In this document: in pieces, positions 1 to 7,827 of the stretch
How positions within the stretch are numbered: position 1 is the stretch's first letter
How the letters are laid out: the number at the start of each line of letters is the position of its first letter
Assembly: GCA_003141275.1 (NCBI GenBank)
Contig: PLLM01000042.1
Coordinates: forward strand, 1-32,571
Source: Phycisphaerales bacterium
GTDB lineage: Bacteria; Planctomycetota; Phycisphaerae; Sedimentisphaerales; Anaerobacaceae
Direction: 5' to 3'
DNA length: 32,571 bases
Program-made: the position numbers and the translations under genes
The notes under the pieces: generated by a model
Database searches by the model: none
Seen by the model: only the letters and a program-made list of their open reading frames with translations
Told to the model about the DNA's origin: nothing

Positions 1-260
1 AAACACAGCCGCTCTGTGGCCAAATTTACAAAACCGACATCATTGTATTATTAACAGTTGTTTTTTAGATCAAAGGTGCGTACTCCTGCTCTTATCAGTA
101 TTATCCTCATGATTGTCGTCAAAAGCAAGGGAAATTGTTGATAGCGTTCAGCAGCCCCCCGCCGTTTTGCTTCGCAAAACGAGACGCGGGGGCAGGCAGC
201 GTATAGAGTATAGTAAAAAAGCAGTGTTAATCAGTGAAATCAGTGGCTAAAAAAAAATAC
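1..260. other. Non-coding stretch at window start
   Basis: No convincing gene is visible here. The stretch holds a hairpin at 154-193, a short match to the GCAGCGTATAG repeat family at 196-213, and a GTGTTAATCAGTG-type phrase at 221-250 just before the end of the minus-strand TMTC-like gene. Positions 4-18 also form a small hairpin (CACAG/CTGTG) close to the window edge. Confidence 0.6.
154..193. repeat. Hairpin / REP-like palindrome
   Basis: GTTTTGC (164-170) and GCAAAAC (174-180) form a perfect 7-bp stem around a TTC loop. It is nested within GCCCCC (154-159) and GGGGGC (188-193). It lies about 70 bp downstream of the minus-strand gene that ends at 261, so it could terminate transcription. 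No T-tract follows on the minus strand, so a REP-like palindrome is at least as likely. Confidence 0.5.
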
Positions 261-2183
261 CTACTTATAAATCATTTTAGACAATTCGTTTGCCTTTTCA
301 GCGTCCAGGGTTTTTAAGATTTTGTATTCTTCAAGGGCTGCCCCTTTGTCGCCGGTTACTAAGTAGGTAATGCCAAGATTATAGTGTGCATCGGCATAAT
401 CCGGCTTGGTTCTGATGGCCTGCTTATATGATTCTACCGCCTCCTGCCAACGGCCAAGTTTGCCGTAGGCAACGCCAAGATTATAGTGTGCATCGGCGTA
501 ATCCGGCTTGATTCTTATGACCTGCTTATATTCGTCTATCGCCTCCTGCCAGCGGCCAAGTCTGTGGTAGGCATTGCCAAGATTATAGTGCGCATCGGCA
601 TCCGGCTTGATTCTTATGGCCTGCTTGTATGGTTCTACCGCATCCTGATAGCGGTCAAGTTTGTAGTAAGTAACGCCAAGATTGATATATGCGTCGGTAT
701 AATCCGGCTTGATTCTTATGGCCTGCTTATATTCGTCTATCGCCTCCTGCGAGCGGCCAAGTTTACCGTAAGCAACACCAAGATTATAGTGTGCATCGGT
801 ATAATCCGGCTTGATTCTTATGGCCTGCTTGTAGGATTCTATCGCATCCTGAAAGCGACCAAGCTTGACGTAAGCAACGCCAAGATTATTGTGTGCAATA
901 CAATTGTTTTGCGTTACCTCGATTGTCTGTGAAAACAGGGTAATGCTGTTATTCCAGAAGCTGACCTGCCGATGCGCGCATATTCCGAGGGTTGTCAGCG
1001 ATATTGCCATCGACAGGCCGAGAGCGATTTTTCGCTGCGGCCATTTCGAAAGAAACTCCGGCAGACCCCACGCAATCATTATGAAAAGACCTATATAGGA
1101 AATATAGGTGTATCGGTCTGCGTGGGACTGGGCGCCGCTTTGCACCAGGCCTATGACCGGGATGAGCGTTCCGACAAACCAGAACCAGCCAACCGGCAGA
1201 TACTTTCGATTTCGTCCAAAACGAATTACAAAAATGGATATAACAAGCAATAACAAAACACACATCGCCACCTGCCAGGACGCAAAATTGTCGGCGTCAA
1301 AAGGATAAAATACCGCGAGATTTCGCGGCCAGAACATTTTGCCAATGTACTTGGCATACGACAAGAAGACATTGGCAATTCTGTGCAAAGGCAGAGCATT
1401 GATATCTGTTACCGCCCCGCTGCCTCGCTGGGCAAGGAAGGTTATTACACTTGAGACAGCCGACAGTGCAAAGAAAGGAACTTTTTCGATTATTAACTGT
1501 CCTGTTGATAATTTCTGAAACACACCTTCTGTTTTCCGTTCTCTGTTCTCAGGTTTCTGTCTTCCGATTCGACTGAGCGGCCAATAGTCCAAAAGCAGCA
1601 GTAGTGCCGGCAAAGTAACGAGCATTGGTTTTGCAAGAAGGCCCAATGCGAACAACAACACTGTCAGCACATAGCGAACCGCACTGCGACGTTTTACATA
1701 GCTGACATAAGCGGCCAATGTAAGCAGAAGGAATAATGTGCTCAATACATCCTTGCGTTCGGCAATCCAGGCGACCGATTCGACATGCATCGGATGAATC
1801 GCAAAGGCCGCCGCGACAAATGCGCTCGACCATAATGCGCCGGTCATTTTCCTGAGCACCGCAAAAAGCAGCAAGGTATTGGCAATGTGCAAAAGCAGGT
1901 TTACAAGATGCATCCAGCCGGGGTTTGCACCGAACAATTGACAATCGAGCATAAAGGAAAGCCACGTCAGCGGAAGCCAGTTCCCTATGTTCGGAGTGGT
2001 AAAAGCCCAGATGATGCCATCCCAGGTCAGGCCATTCAAAACGTGCGGATTTTCATATACGTAGTAATTATCATCAAAATTAACAAAAGCAAAATTGCGT
2101 ACCTGCCAGAAGACCGACAAGGTACTCAATATCAAGGCCAAACATATTAAAATGCCGAAATATTTTTTCACAGATTCAAGCAT
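261..2183 (-). CDS. TMTC-like polytopic membrane protein with C-terminal TPR repeats
   Basis: This predicted 640-aa inner-membrane protein has an N-terminal polytopic half of about 400 residues with roughly ten hydrophobic segments. It resembles PMT/TMTC-type glycosyltransferase-fold proteins: an acidic FDDNYYVY motif in the first extracytoplasmic loop, followed by HPMHVESVAWIAERKD. The C-terminal 200 residues are six near-identical TPR units of the AIRIKPDYTDAHYNLGVAY type. Members of this fold transfer mannose or other sugars from lipid carriers, but the substrate here cannot be read. I chose the ATG at 2183, which precedes a clear first membrane segment; an upstream in-frame TTG at 2219 would add 12 unpersuasive residues. 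No strong ribosome-binding site is visible. A hydrophilic loop around residues 206-220 is encoded by a phrase-like repeat (1527-1566). Family assignment is fairly firm; enzymatic activity is inferred. Confidence 0.8.
   Translation of the reverse strand: MLESVKKYFGILICLALILSTLSVFWQVRNFAFVNFDDNYYVYENPHVLNGLTWDGIIWAFTTPNIGNWLPLTWLSFMLDCQLFGANPGWMHLVNLLLHIANTLLLFAVLRKMTGALWSSAFVAAAFAIHPMHVESVAWIAERKDVLSTLFLLLTLAAYVSYVKRRSAVRYVLTVLLFALGLLAKPMLVTLPALLLLLDYWPLSRIGRQKPENRERKTEGVFQKLSTGQLIIEKVPFFALSAVSSVITFLAQRGSGAVTDINALPLHRIANVFLSYAKYIGKMFWPRNLAVFYPFDADNFASWQVAMCVLLLLVISIFVIRFGRNRKYLPVGWFWFVGTLIPVIGLVQSGAQSHADRYTYISYIGLFIMIAWGLPEFLSKWPQRKIALGLSMAISLTTLGICAHRQVSFWNNSITLFSQTIEVTQNNCIAHNNLGVAYVKLGRFQDAIESYKQAIRIKPDYTDAHYNLGVAYGKLGRSQEAIDEYKQAIRIKPDYTDAYINLGVTYYKLDRYQDAVEPYKQAIRIKPDADAHYNLGNAYHRLGRWQEAIDEYKQVIRIKPDYADAHYNLGVAYGKLGRWQEAVESYKQAIRTKPDYADAHYNLGITYLVTGDKGAALEEYKILKTLDAEKANELSKMIYK
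351..960 (-). repeat. Tandem 102-bp TPR-coding repeats
   Basis: The motif GCCAAGATT and its flanks recur at about 372, 474, 576, 675, 777 and 879, giving periods of 102, 102, 99, 102 and 102 bp. Each 102-bp unit encodes one 34-residue TPR. The 99-bp interval reflects loss of one codon, a Tyr, so the unit reads KPDADAH where others read KPDYADAH. The high nucleotide identity between units suggests recent duplication or gene conversion. Confidence 0.85.
1527..1566 (-). repeat. Phrase-like repeat translated inside the TMTC-like gene
   Basis: Read on the minus strand, this tract is a run of degenerate units of the form CAGAAACCTGAGAACAGAG followed by AACGGAAAACAG. It is in frame and encodes the hydrophilic peptide GRQKPENRERKTEG between two membrane segments. 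It has the same purine-rich, periodic look as the other phrase-like tracts in this window. Confidence 0.55.
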
Positions 2184-2235
2184 AGTTAAAATAATAACCC
2201 GTGTCGGATATGCCAACAACTAAAAAACATTGTTG

Positions 2236-3192
2236 TTACAGGCCATACCATTGTTTTACGATGGCGAGGAATTCTTCGGTTGTTTTCGCTGAGAAAAGGG
2301 CTTCCTGTGCTTTTTTACGCTGGGGATGATGTTTGCAATAGGCAACCGAGAATTTCCGGAAATACCTGGCGGCCTTTTTGTCCCCATAGAGCTTAGAAAA
2401 TAAATCGAAATGTTTTGAAATAACCTGTCCCTGCTGCGTAAGTGTCGGGGGGACGAAATCTTTTCCATCGCGAAGCTGACTGAAAATCCAGGGATTGCCA
2501 ATCGCGCCGCGAGCAATTGCCGCACCATCTACCCCTGTGTTTTTTATATTATTTTTAATCGTTTCGGCGGAAAACAAATCTCCGCTGCCTATAATTATCG
2601 TGCCGGGAAATTGTTTTTTAACTTCTGTTAAAAACGCCCAGTTTGCCGAGCCGGTAAATCTCTGGCAGACAGTGCGGGGATGCACGATTAACGCATCGAC
2701 CTTGCCGGCCACGGCACGGGAGCAGATGTCCCAGAAATTATCATAGGACTGATTATCGAAACTCATCCGCAATTTCATAGTTACCGGGCAATCGACGGCT
2801 TCTCTTACGGCGTTATAGATTGCTATTACTTTATCAGGGTCATTGAGAAGAAAGCCCCCCCGCTTTCGGCGAACAACCTTGGGCGTAGGACAGGCAAAAT
2901 TCAGGTCTATCAAATCGTAACCCGTCTTCCGCAGCAGGTTGGCGGCCTTTGCCATTGTTTCGGGGTCCTCGCCCAAAAGCTGTGCCCCTACCGGATGTTC
3001 ATCTTCACCCGGCTTAAATAATGGATTCCTGAATAGCCGCGGGTGGAGGACGCTTTTCGCGAGCATTACGCCGGCAAAAGTCAGAGGTGCTCCAAAGTCG
3101 CGCGCAATTGCCCGCATAGCGTAATCGCTGTATCCGCTAAGCGACGCCTGAAAAAAGGGGACATCAAGAATTATATTGCCGATTTTCAGCAT
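2236..3192 (-). CDS. tRNA-dihydrouridine synthase (Dus family)
   Basis: This 318-aa protein has the usual length of the FMN-dependent enzymes that reduce uridine to dihydrouridine in the tRNA D-loop using NAD(P)H. The TIM-barrel signatures are in order: the catalytic cysteine C101 in NFACPTPKV, K140 in MKLRMS, H171 in VHPRT, and the FMN phosphate-binding region around IIIGSGD and AAIARGAIGNPW. The ATG at 3192 starts directly at the typical LKIGN barrel entry. It sits between the TMTC-like gene (53 bp downstream) and the PBP4 gene (about 110 bp upstream), so it need not be in an operon with them. DusA/B/C subtype, and hence the exact tRNA position, cannot be decided by eye. Confidence 0.93.
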   Translation of the reverse strand: MLKIGNIILDVPFFQASLSGYSDYAMRAIARDFGAPLTFAGVMLAKSVLHPRLFRNPLFKPGEDEHPVGAQLLGEDPETMAKAANLLRKTGYDLIDLNFACPTPKVVRRKRGGFLLNDPDKVIAIYNAVREAVDCPVTMKLRMSFDNQSYDNFWDICSRAVAGKVDALIVHPRTVCQRFTGSANWAFLTEVKKQFPGTIIIGSGDLFSAETIKNNIKNTGVDGAAIARGAIGNPWIFSQLRDGKDFVPPTLTQQGQVISKHFDLFSKLYGDKKAARYFRKFSVAYCKHHPQRKKAQEALFSAKTTEEFLAIVKQWYGL

Positions 3193-3195
3193 TAA

Positions 3196-3300
3196 TCGTC
3201 AGATTTTGTGTGTCTAAATCCGCGCTTCCAACTTTTAAAAAAACAGTGTCAGTCTGTGTAAATCCGTGTCTAAAAATTACAGTGTTAATCAGTGTCTATT
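3196..3300. repeat. Intergenic phrase-like repeat tract
   Basis: Nearly the whole spacer between the PBP4 and Dus genes consists of variants of one phrase: GTGTGTCTAAATCCGCG, CAGTGTCAGTCTGTGTAAAT, CCGTGTCTAAAAATTACAG and TGTTAATCAGTGTC. Related wording occurs at 221-250, 7788-7810 and 11015-11083. No promoter-like or coding signal stands out. Confidence 0.6.
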
Positions 3301-3301
3301 T

Positions 3302-4711
3302 TTATCGAGATTCGTCAATAATTGCTTTGACGATATCGTTGATGGCCTGCCGGCTTTTGACGTTTGTTTTGTTGGTGATTATCGAAAATACCCGGTCGCC
3401 CGCTTGCGTGGTGCAGACGCCGGATAACGACTTTACGCCCCCGATATAACCGGTCTTTGCGAAGATTTTGCCCCTGTATTTCGGCTCGTCGAACCATTTG
3501 CCCGCTGTGCCCTCTTCCCCCCCTATCGAAAGCGTTGCCTTGAACCGCTGCCATTCGGGCTTTTTATAAATATCCAAAAGAACAGCCGTAAGGATGTTTG
3601 CACTGAGACGATTATTTTTACTCAGTCCGCAGCCGTCGTCGATAACAAACTGGTCAGCCGATATCCCCAGAGAAACCAGGTAATCCGATACGAATTGCCT
3701 GCCCTGTGCCCACGTGCCGCCTTTGCCGGACGGCTGGCGATAAGCGGCGATTGTTTTGAGCAGCGATTCCGCGGCCACCTCCAAACTGTCTTTGTTGCAG
3801 CGGTCAAAAACATCCCATATAGGCGTGCGATAAACAGCGAGGAGTTTGAACTGTTCCTGCGGCAGTATTTCTCTTTCGACGAGCTGTCCCCTGACGGTAA
3901 CGCCGGAGCGTTTAAGCTCTTCGGCAAGCAGGAAGCCGAAGAAAGCCGGAGGGCGGTCGATTGTAACGCGGAACGGCTCACATTTTTTGTGGCAGGCGCC
4001 GGCGACGGTGATGATGTTTGAGCCGGATGGTCTTGCGCCCCAGGCGGTATCGGGCGGTTTGAGAGCTGCCTTGCAATTATTGATTACGTTTACATAGCTG
4101 GTAGGCGGGTCGAGCGTCAGTTCGACTTTTGAGCCAACTGTTTCGGCAATAATCTCGATGCAATTGTCATTATAATTAAGTCCCGCGACCTCGGCGGCAT
4201 ACCATTTATTAAGCTCCTTTTTCGGCCAGTTCGGCTGAACGAGTTCGTTGTCGAAAACGGTGCTGTCAATTATTACATCGGATAACGTTGTTATATTATT
4301 TCGCCGGAGAGTTCCCGCGATATCTTTGAGCACCCAGGAGGTATCAAGGTTATTTTTTTGCAAAGTAGGCTTGTCGCCGAGAAGCGGGTCCCCGCTGCCG
4401 ATTACCGCGATTGAGTCGCCAATCAGGCCGACGCCCGTCAGGTAAGTAAAGTCCGGGCCGAGGTAATGTAACGCTGCGGCGGTTGTGACAAGCTTCATAT
4501 TCGAAGCGGGCGTCATAGGCACAGAGGCATCGTGACTGTAAATGACAGCGCCGGTGGCCGGATTAACAATCTTCACCGCGATGCGCACGTTGCCCTGTGT
4601 CTGCGAGGCGACGATTGTCTCGACTTTACCTGCCAAATCGGCTTTGCTTATGCCGGCTGATACGCAGACAAGAACAAAACAAACCAATATTTTTTTCAAA
4701 CCTGTTTTCAT
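3302..4711 (-). CDS. D-alanyl-D-alanine carboxypeptidase/endopeptidase, PBP4 (peptidase S13) type
   Basis: This is a periplasmic penicillin-binding protein of 469 aa that trims or cleaves peptidoglycan peptide cross-links. A signal peptide covers about residues 1-24 (MKTGLKKILVCFVLVC, then an ISKA cleavage region). All three active-site motifs are present: SxxK at S70-N-M-K73, SxN at S364-K-N366 within DDGCGLSKNN, and KTG at 419-421 within FAKTGYIGG. The region between motifs one and two is long, as in the S13 family, and contains the typical DSLEVAAESLLKT segment. Length and motif spacing fit DacB/PBP4 well. The gene is transcribed away from the acetyl-CoA synthetase gene, with a 293-bp divergent spacer between them. 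Confidence 0.93.
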   Translation of the reverse strand: MKTGLKKILVCFVLVCVSAGISKADLAGKVETIVASQTQGNVRIAVKIVNPATGAVIYSHDASVPMTPASNMKLVTTAAALHYLGPDFTYLTGVGLIGDSIAVIGSGDPLLGDKPTLQKNNLDTSWVLKDIAGTLRRNNITTLSDVIIDSTVFDNELVQPNWPKKELNKWYAAEVAGLNYNDNCIEIIAETVGSKVELTLDPPTSYVNVINNCKAALKPPDTAWGARPSGSNIITVAGACHKKCEPFRVTIDRPPAFFGFLLAEELKRSGVTVRGQLVEREILPQEQFKLLAVYRTPIWDVFDRCNKDSLEVAAESLLKTIAAYRQPSGKGGTWAQGRQFVSDYLVSLGISADQFVIDDGCGLSKNNRLSANILTAVLLDIYKKPEWQRFKATLSIGGEEGTAGKWFDEPKYRGKIFAKTGYIGGVKSLSGVCTTQAGDRVFSIITNKTNVKSRQAINDIVKAIIDESR

Positions 4712-4900
4712 AAGCGGTTGTTAATATCAGAACGCCAACCCAATATCAAGGGCGATTTTCCGAATGCCCCCATAGAAACACCTTCTCCATAAGCAATGCT
4801 TTTTACATGCAGCCGAAGCGGGAAAGAAAACTCAAAACCGGTTTCATTGTGAAAACATGCACATCAAAATGCTTTTTTGTTGTTCCTTAACAAGTTTTTA

Positions 4901-4928
4901 TTGACATTTTGCGGCCAACGTGAAGAAT
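4901..4928 (+). promoter_or_regulatory. Candidate promoter of the acetyl-CoA synthetase gene
   Basis: A consensus -35 hexamer TTGACA (4901-4906) is followed after 16 bp by AAGAAT (4923-4928), a 4/6 match to the -10 consensus. It lies about 75 bp upstream of the acs start codon, after an AT-rich run. Assigned by eye only. Confidence 0.4.
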
Positions 4929-4948
4929 ATGCCGTTTTATGTGTAACG

Positions 4949-4962
4949 GGTTCAATTGAACC
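4949..4962. promoter_or_regulatory. Perfect 14-bp palindrome, candidate operator
   Basis: GGTTCAATTGAACC is its own reverse complement. It starts about 20 bp after the candidate -10 box and 56 bp before the acs start. The adjacent bases repeat part of it (CAATTGACAATTTCAA), so a second half-site may overlap. Position and symmetry fit a dimeric repressor site; the regulator is unknown. Confidence 0.45.
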
Positions 4963-5004
4963 AATTGACAATTTCAACCCCCCTGAGGAACAAGGAGAAG
5001 CGGT

Positions 5005-6987
5005 ATGGGCAACGAGAAGAAATCGATGACATCTCTTATGACGGAAGATCGGAAATTTCCGCCGCCGGCGTCACTCGCGGCCAAAGCGTACATCGGCAGT
5101 ATGAAACAATATCAGCAGATGTGGGAGCAATCCATCAACGACCCTGACAAGTTCTGGCTCGAACAGGCCAAATCGCTCGCCTGGTTCAAAAATCCTACGA
5201 AGGGCCTCGAATATACATGGGACACCCAAAATCGCAAAATCGAGCATACCTGGTTCGCGGATGGGCAATTAAACGTTTCTTATAACTGCTTAGACAGACA
5301 TTTGAAAACAGCCACTGCGAAAAAGACAGCGATTATATGGCAGGGCGAAGATGATAGAGCGGTCAGGAAATATACTTACGAGCAGATGTACAAAGAGGTG
5401 TGCAAGTTCGCCAACGTCCTGAAATCCAAAGGCGTAAAAAAAGGCGACCGCATCGCGATTTATCTGCCAATGGTCCCGGAATTGCCGATTGCGATGCTGG
5501 GTTGTGCCAGAATCGGCGCGATTCACTCGATTGTTTTCGGCGGATTCAGCGCCGACTCGCTCAAGGACAGGATTAACGATTCGAAATGCAAACTGCTGAT
5601 AACGAGCAACGTGTCGATGCGTTCGGGCAAGCATATAAAGCTCAAGGATATCGCCGATGTCGCCCTTGCCAATACGCCGAGCATCGAAGGTGCAATCGTG
5701 GTAAAGGTCGGCGAAGAACCCTGCAATATGAAGGCAGGCAGAGATACATGGTACACAGACGAAATGGCAAAGGCCAAGGACGTCTGCGAACCCGAGAAAA
5801 TGAACGCCGAAGACCCCCTGTTCATCCTTTACACCTCCGGCTCAACGGGTAAACCCAAGGGCGTGGTGCATACGACAGCCGGATACCTGCTGCACGCCGC
5901 GATGAGTCATAAGTTAATTTTCGACGTTCACGATAACGACATTTTCTGGTGCACCGCCGATATCGGCTGGGTAACGGGGCACACTTATATCGTTTACGGG
6001 CCTCTCGCCAATGGCGCGACAAGCTTAATGTTCGAGGGTGTGCCCACCTATCCCGATGCCGGGCGTTTCTGGCAGGTCTGCGATAAATTCGGCGTAACCA
6101 TTTTCTACACCGCCCCCACCGCTATCCGCTCCCTGATGCGCCTCGGCGAGGAATGGCCCGCCAAATACAAGCTCGACACCCTGAGAATCCTCGGCTCCGT
6201 CGGCGAACCCATCAATCCCGAGGCGTGGATTTGGTATTATGAGAAAATTGGACATAGTAAATGCCCAATAGTCGATACGTGGTGGCAGACGGAAACGGGC
6301 AGCATACTTATAACCCCCCTGCCGGGGGCGCATACGATAAAGCCGGGAAGCGCGTGCAAACCGTTCTTCGGCGTTGACCCCGTGATTCTGCGCGATGATG
6401 GGAGTATCTGCGCGGTGAACGAGGGCGGGAAACTCTGCATACGCAAGCCGTGGCCTGGGATGATGAGGACGATGTGGGGAGACCACGACAGATTCGTTGA
6501 CACGTATTTTACGATGTTCCCTGATTTGTACTTCACAGGCGACGGCTGCCGCAAAGACCAGGACGGCGATTATTGGCTGATGGGCAGAATCGACGACGTT
6601 GTAAACGTGTCGGGCCACAGAATCGGAACCGCAGAGGTGGAAAGCGCATTGGTAAGCCACGAGAAGGTCGCGGAGGCCGCGGTAACACCCATTCCGCACG
6701 ATATAAAAGGACAGGGGCTGTATGCCTTTGTAACGCTCAAGCAAGGCATCCCGGAAACCGAAGAGCTGAAAAAAGAGCTGCTTTTGCACGTTCGCAAGGA
6801 GATTGGCCCCATCGCGGTGCCCGAGGCAATCCAGTTCGCCCACGGCCTGCCCAAGACGCGTTCGGGCAAGATTATGCGAAGAATCCTGCGTAAGATAGCA
6901 GAAGGCGACGTATCGAACCTCGGCGATATTACCACGCTCGCAGACCCGACCGTTGTGGAATCGCTGGTAAAAGGACGAGGAAAATAG
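5005..6987 (+). CDS. acsA: Acetyl-CoA synthetase, AMP-forming
   Basis: This 660-aa cytoplasmic enzyme activates acetate with ATP and CoA to acetyl-CoA, AMP and PPi. Its length matches the family (about 650 aa). Seen in sequence: the ATP/AMP-binding motif YTSGSTGKPKG at residues 276-286, DIGWVTGHTYIVYGPL, the acetate-pocket and adenylate region VDTWWQTETGS, the hinge region YFTGDGCRKDQDGDYWLMGRIDDVVNVSGHR (described as motif A8), and the C-terminal PKTRSGKIMRRILRKIA with the catalytic lysine K622. That lysine is the acetylation target in characterised Acs proteins. AAGGAG lies 7 bp before the ATG. The acetate transporter gene follows 84 bp downstream, so co-transcription is likely. A GNAT domain and an AcuC-like deacetylase are encoded nearby (11846-14863) and are plausible regulators of K622. 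Confidence 0.97.
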   Translation: MGNEKKSMTSLMTEDRKFPPPASLAAKAYIGSMKQYQQMWEQSINDPDKFWLEQAKSLAWFKNPTKGLEYTWDTQNRKIEHTWFADGQLNVSYNCLDRHLKTATAKKTAIIWQGEDDRAVRKYTYEQMYKEVCKFANVLKSKGVKKGDRIAIYLPMVPELPIAMLGCARIGAIHSIVFGGFSADSLKDRINDSKCKLLITSNVSMRSGKHIKLKDIADVALANTPSIEGAIVVKVGEEPCNMKAGRDTWYTDEMAKAKDVCEPEKMNAEDPLFILYTSGSTGKPKGVVHTTAGYLLHAAMSHKLIFDVHDNDIFWCTADIGWVTGHTYIVYGPLANGATSLMFEGVPTYPDAGRFWQVCDKFGVTIFYTAPTAIRSLMRLGEEWPAKYKLDTLRILGSVGEPINPEAWIWYYEKIGHSKCPIVDTWWQTETGSILITPLPGAHTIKPGSACKPFFGVDPVILRDDGSICAVNEGGKLCIRKPWPGMMRTMWGDHDRFVDTYFTMFPDLYFTGDGCRKDQDGDYWLMGRIDDVVNVSGHRIGTAEVESALVSHEKVAEAAVTPIPHDIKGQGLYAFVTLKQGIPETEELKKELLLHVRKEIGPIAVPEAIQFAHGLPKTRSGKIMRRILRKIAEGDVSNLGDITTLADPTVVESLVKGRGK

Positions 6988-6995
6988 TCAGATTA

Positions 6996-7028
6996 GCGGA
7001 CAGCGTATAGCGTACAGCGGACAGTTTA
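6996..7028. repeat. Phrase-like repeat between acsA and the acetate transporter gene
   Basis: The spacer contains GCGGACAGCGTATAGCG followed by TACAGCGGACAG, a direct relative of the tract at 11711-11743 and of a shorter copy at 196-213. Units of 7-8 bp end in GCG or ACAG with small variations. It lies between two co-oriented acetate genes without an obvious terminator. Confidence 0.6.
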
Positions 7029-7071
7029 GTTGTCAAACGCTGATTTTACAAATTAGGGAAAGGAAGAGAAT

Positions 7072-7659
7072 ATGGATGTAAACGTAGTGGAGCTAAAAGA
7101 CAAGACGGGGAATCCTGCGCCCTTAGGGCTTCTGGGGTTCGGAATGACAACAGTCCTGCTGAACCTGCACAACGCCGGGTTTTTCGGGATGAGTAGTATG
7201 ATTCTGGCGATGGGCATATTTTACGGCGGACTCGCCCAGATTATCGCAGGCATAATGGAGTGGAAGAAAGGCAACACGTTCGCGACGACGGCGTTCTGCT
7301 CTTACGGCCTCTTCTGGCTCACATTAGTATGGCTCATAGTCGCGCCGAAGTTCGGAATCGCGGATGCCACGTCAAAAGAAGGAATGGCGGCTTATCTGTT
7401 TATGTGGGGTTTATTCACTTTTGTAATGTTCATCGGCACTTTGAAATTAAACAGGGCTTTGCAGGTGGTATTTTTGTCGCTGACAGTTCTGTTCTGGATG
7501 CTGGCAGCCAAAGACCTCAACGGCAGCGCAGCATTAGGCACAGCAGCCGGCTACGAGGGCATATTCTGCGGCTTCTCGGCCATTTATACGGGCCTCGCCC
7601 AGGTCTTAAACGAATGCTACGGTAAAGTTGTATTGCCTTTGGGGCCGGTGAAAAAGTAA
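7072..7659 (+). CDS. satP: Acetate uptake transporter, GPR1/FUN34/YaaH (SatP) family
   Basis: This 195-aa polytopic membrane protein belongs to the small acetate/succinate-proton transporter family. The diagnostic [11 protein letters not shown] motif is at residues 14-24, followed by about six transmembrane segments, including [15 protein letters not shown] and [20 protein letters not shown]. Length fits the bacterial family (about 190-200 aa). A purine-rich GGGAAAGGAAGAG segment precedes the ATG at 7072 at good spacing. Its place directly downstream of acetyl-CoA synthetase supports import of acetate for activation, although the family can also export it. Confidence 0.93.
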   Translation: MDVNVVELKDKTGNPAPLGLLGFGMTTVLLNLHNAGFFGMSSMILAMGIFYGGLAQIIAGIMEWKKGNTFATTAFCSYGLFWLTLVWLIVAPKFGIADATSKEGMAAYLFMWGLFTFVMFIGTLKLNRALQVVFLSLTVLFWMLAAKDLNGSAALGTAAGYEGIFCGFSAIYTGLAQVLNECYGKVVLPLGPVKK

Positions 7660-7670
7660 CCAATGACTTT

Positions 7671-7810
7671 TTACCACTAAGACCCGAAGGCACAAAGATA
7701 ATTCTTAGTGACTTGGTGACTTTGTGGCAAGAATTCTTGCTTTTATTGCCGGTTTGACGATTCAGCCACAAAAATACACAAAAGGTTTAGACGCTGATTA
7801 ACGCACGACA
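7671..7810. repeat. Phrase-like intergenic repeat tract
   Basis: The spacer downstream of the acetate transporter gene contains CCACTAAGACCCGAAGGCAC, then CTTAGTGACTTGGTGACTTT and GTGGCAAG, then CCACAAAAATACACAAAAGG and GACGCTGATTAACGCACG. The first half recurs in modified form at 11085-11110. No gene is visible in 7660-7827. Confidence 0.55.
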
Positions 7811-7827
7811 AAACCATAGCGGATACG

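Larger units (their letters stand above)
4712..5004. other. Divergent intergenic region upstream of PBP4 and acetyl-CoA synthetase genes
   Basis: This 293-bp spacer separates two divergent genes. It contains a candidate sigma70-type promoter (4901-4928), a perfect 14-bp palindrome (4949-4962), a small inverted repeat TTTCA-TTG-TGAAA at 4842-4854, and the acs ribosome-binding site AAGGAG at 4992-4997. I see no small gene in it. Confidence 0.6.

Noticed and set aside
351-960. CRISPR array
   Set aside because: The regular 102-bp periodicity is coding sequence for TPR units with no unique spacers. No other repeat tract has CRISPR-like repeat-spacer order.
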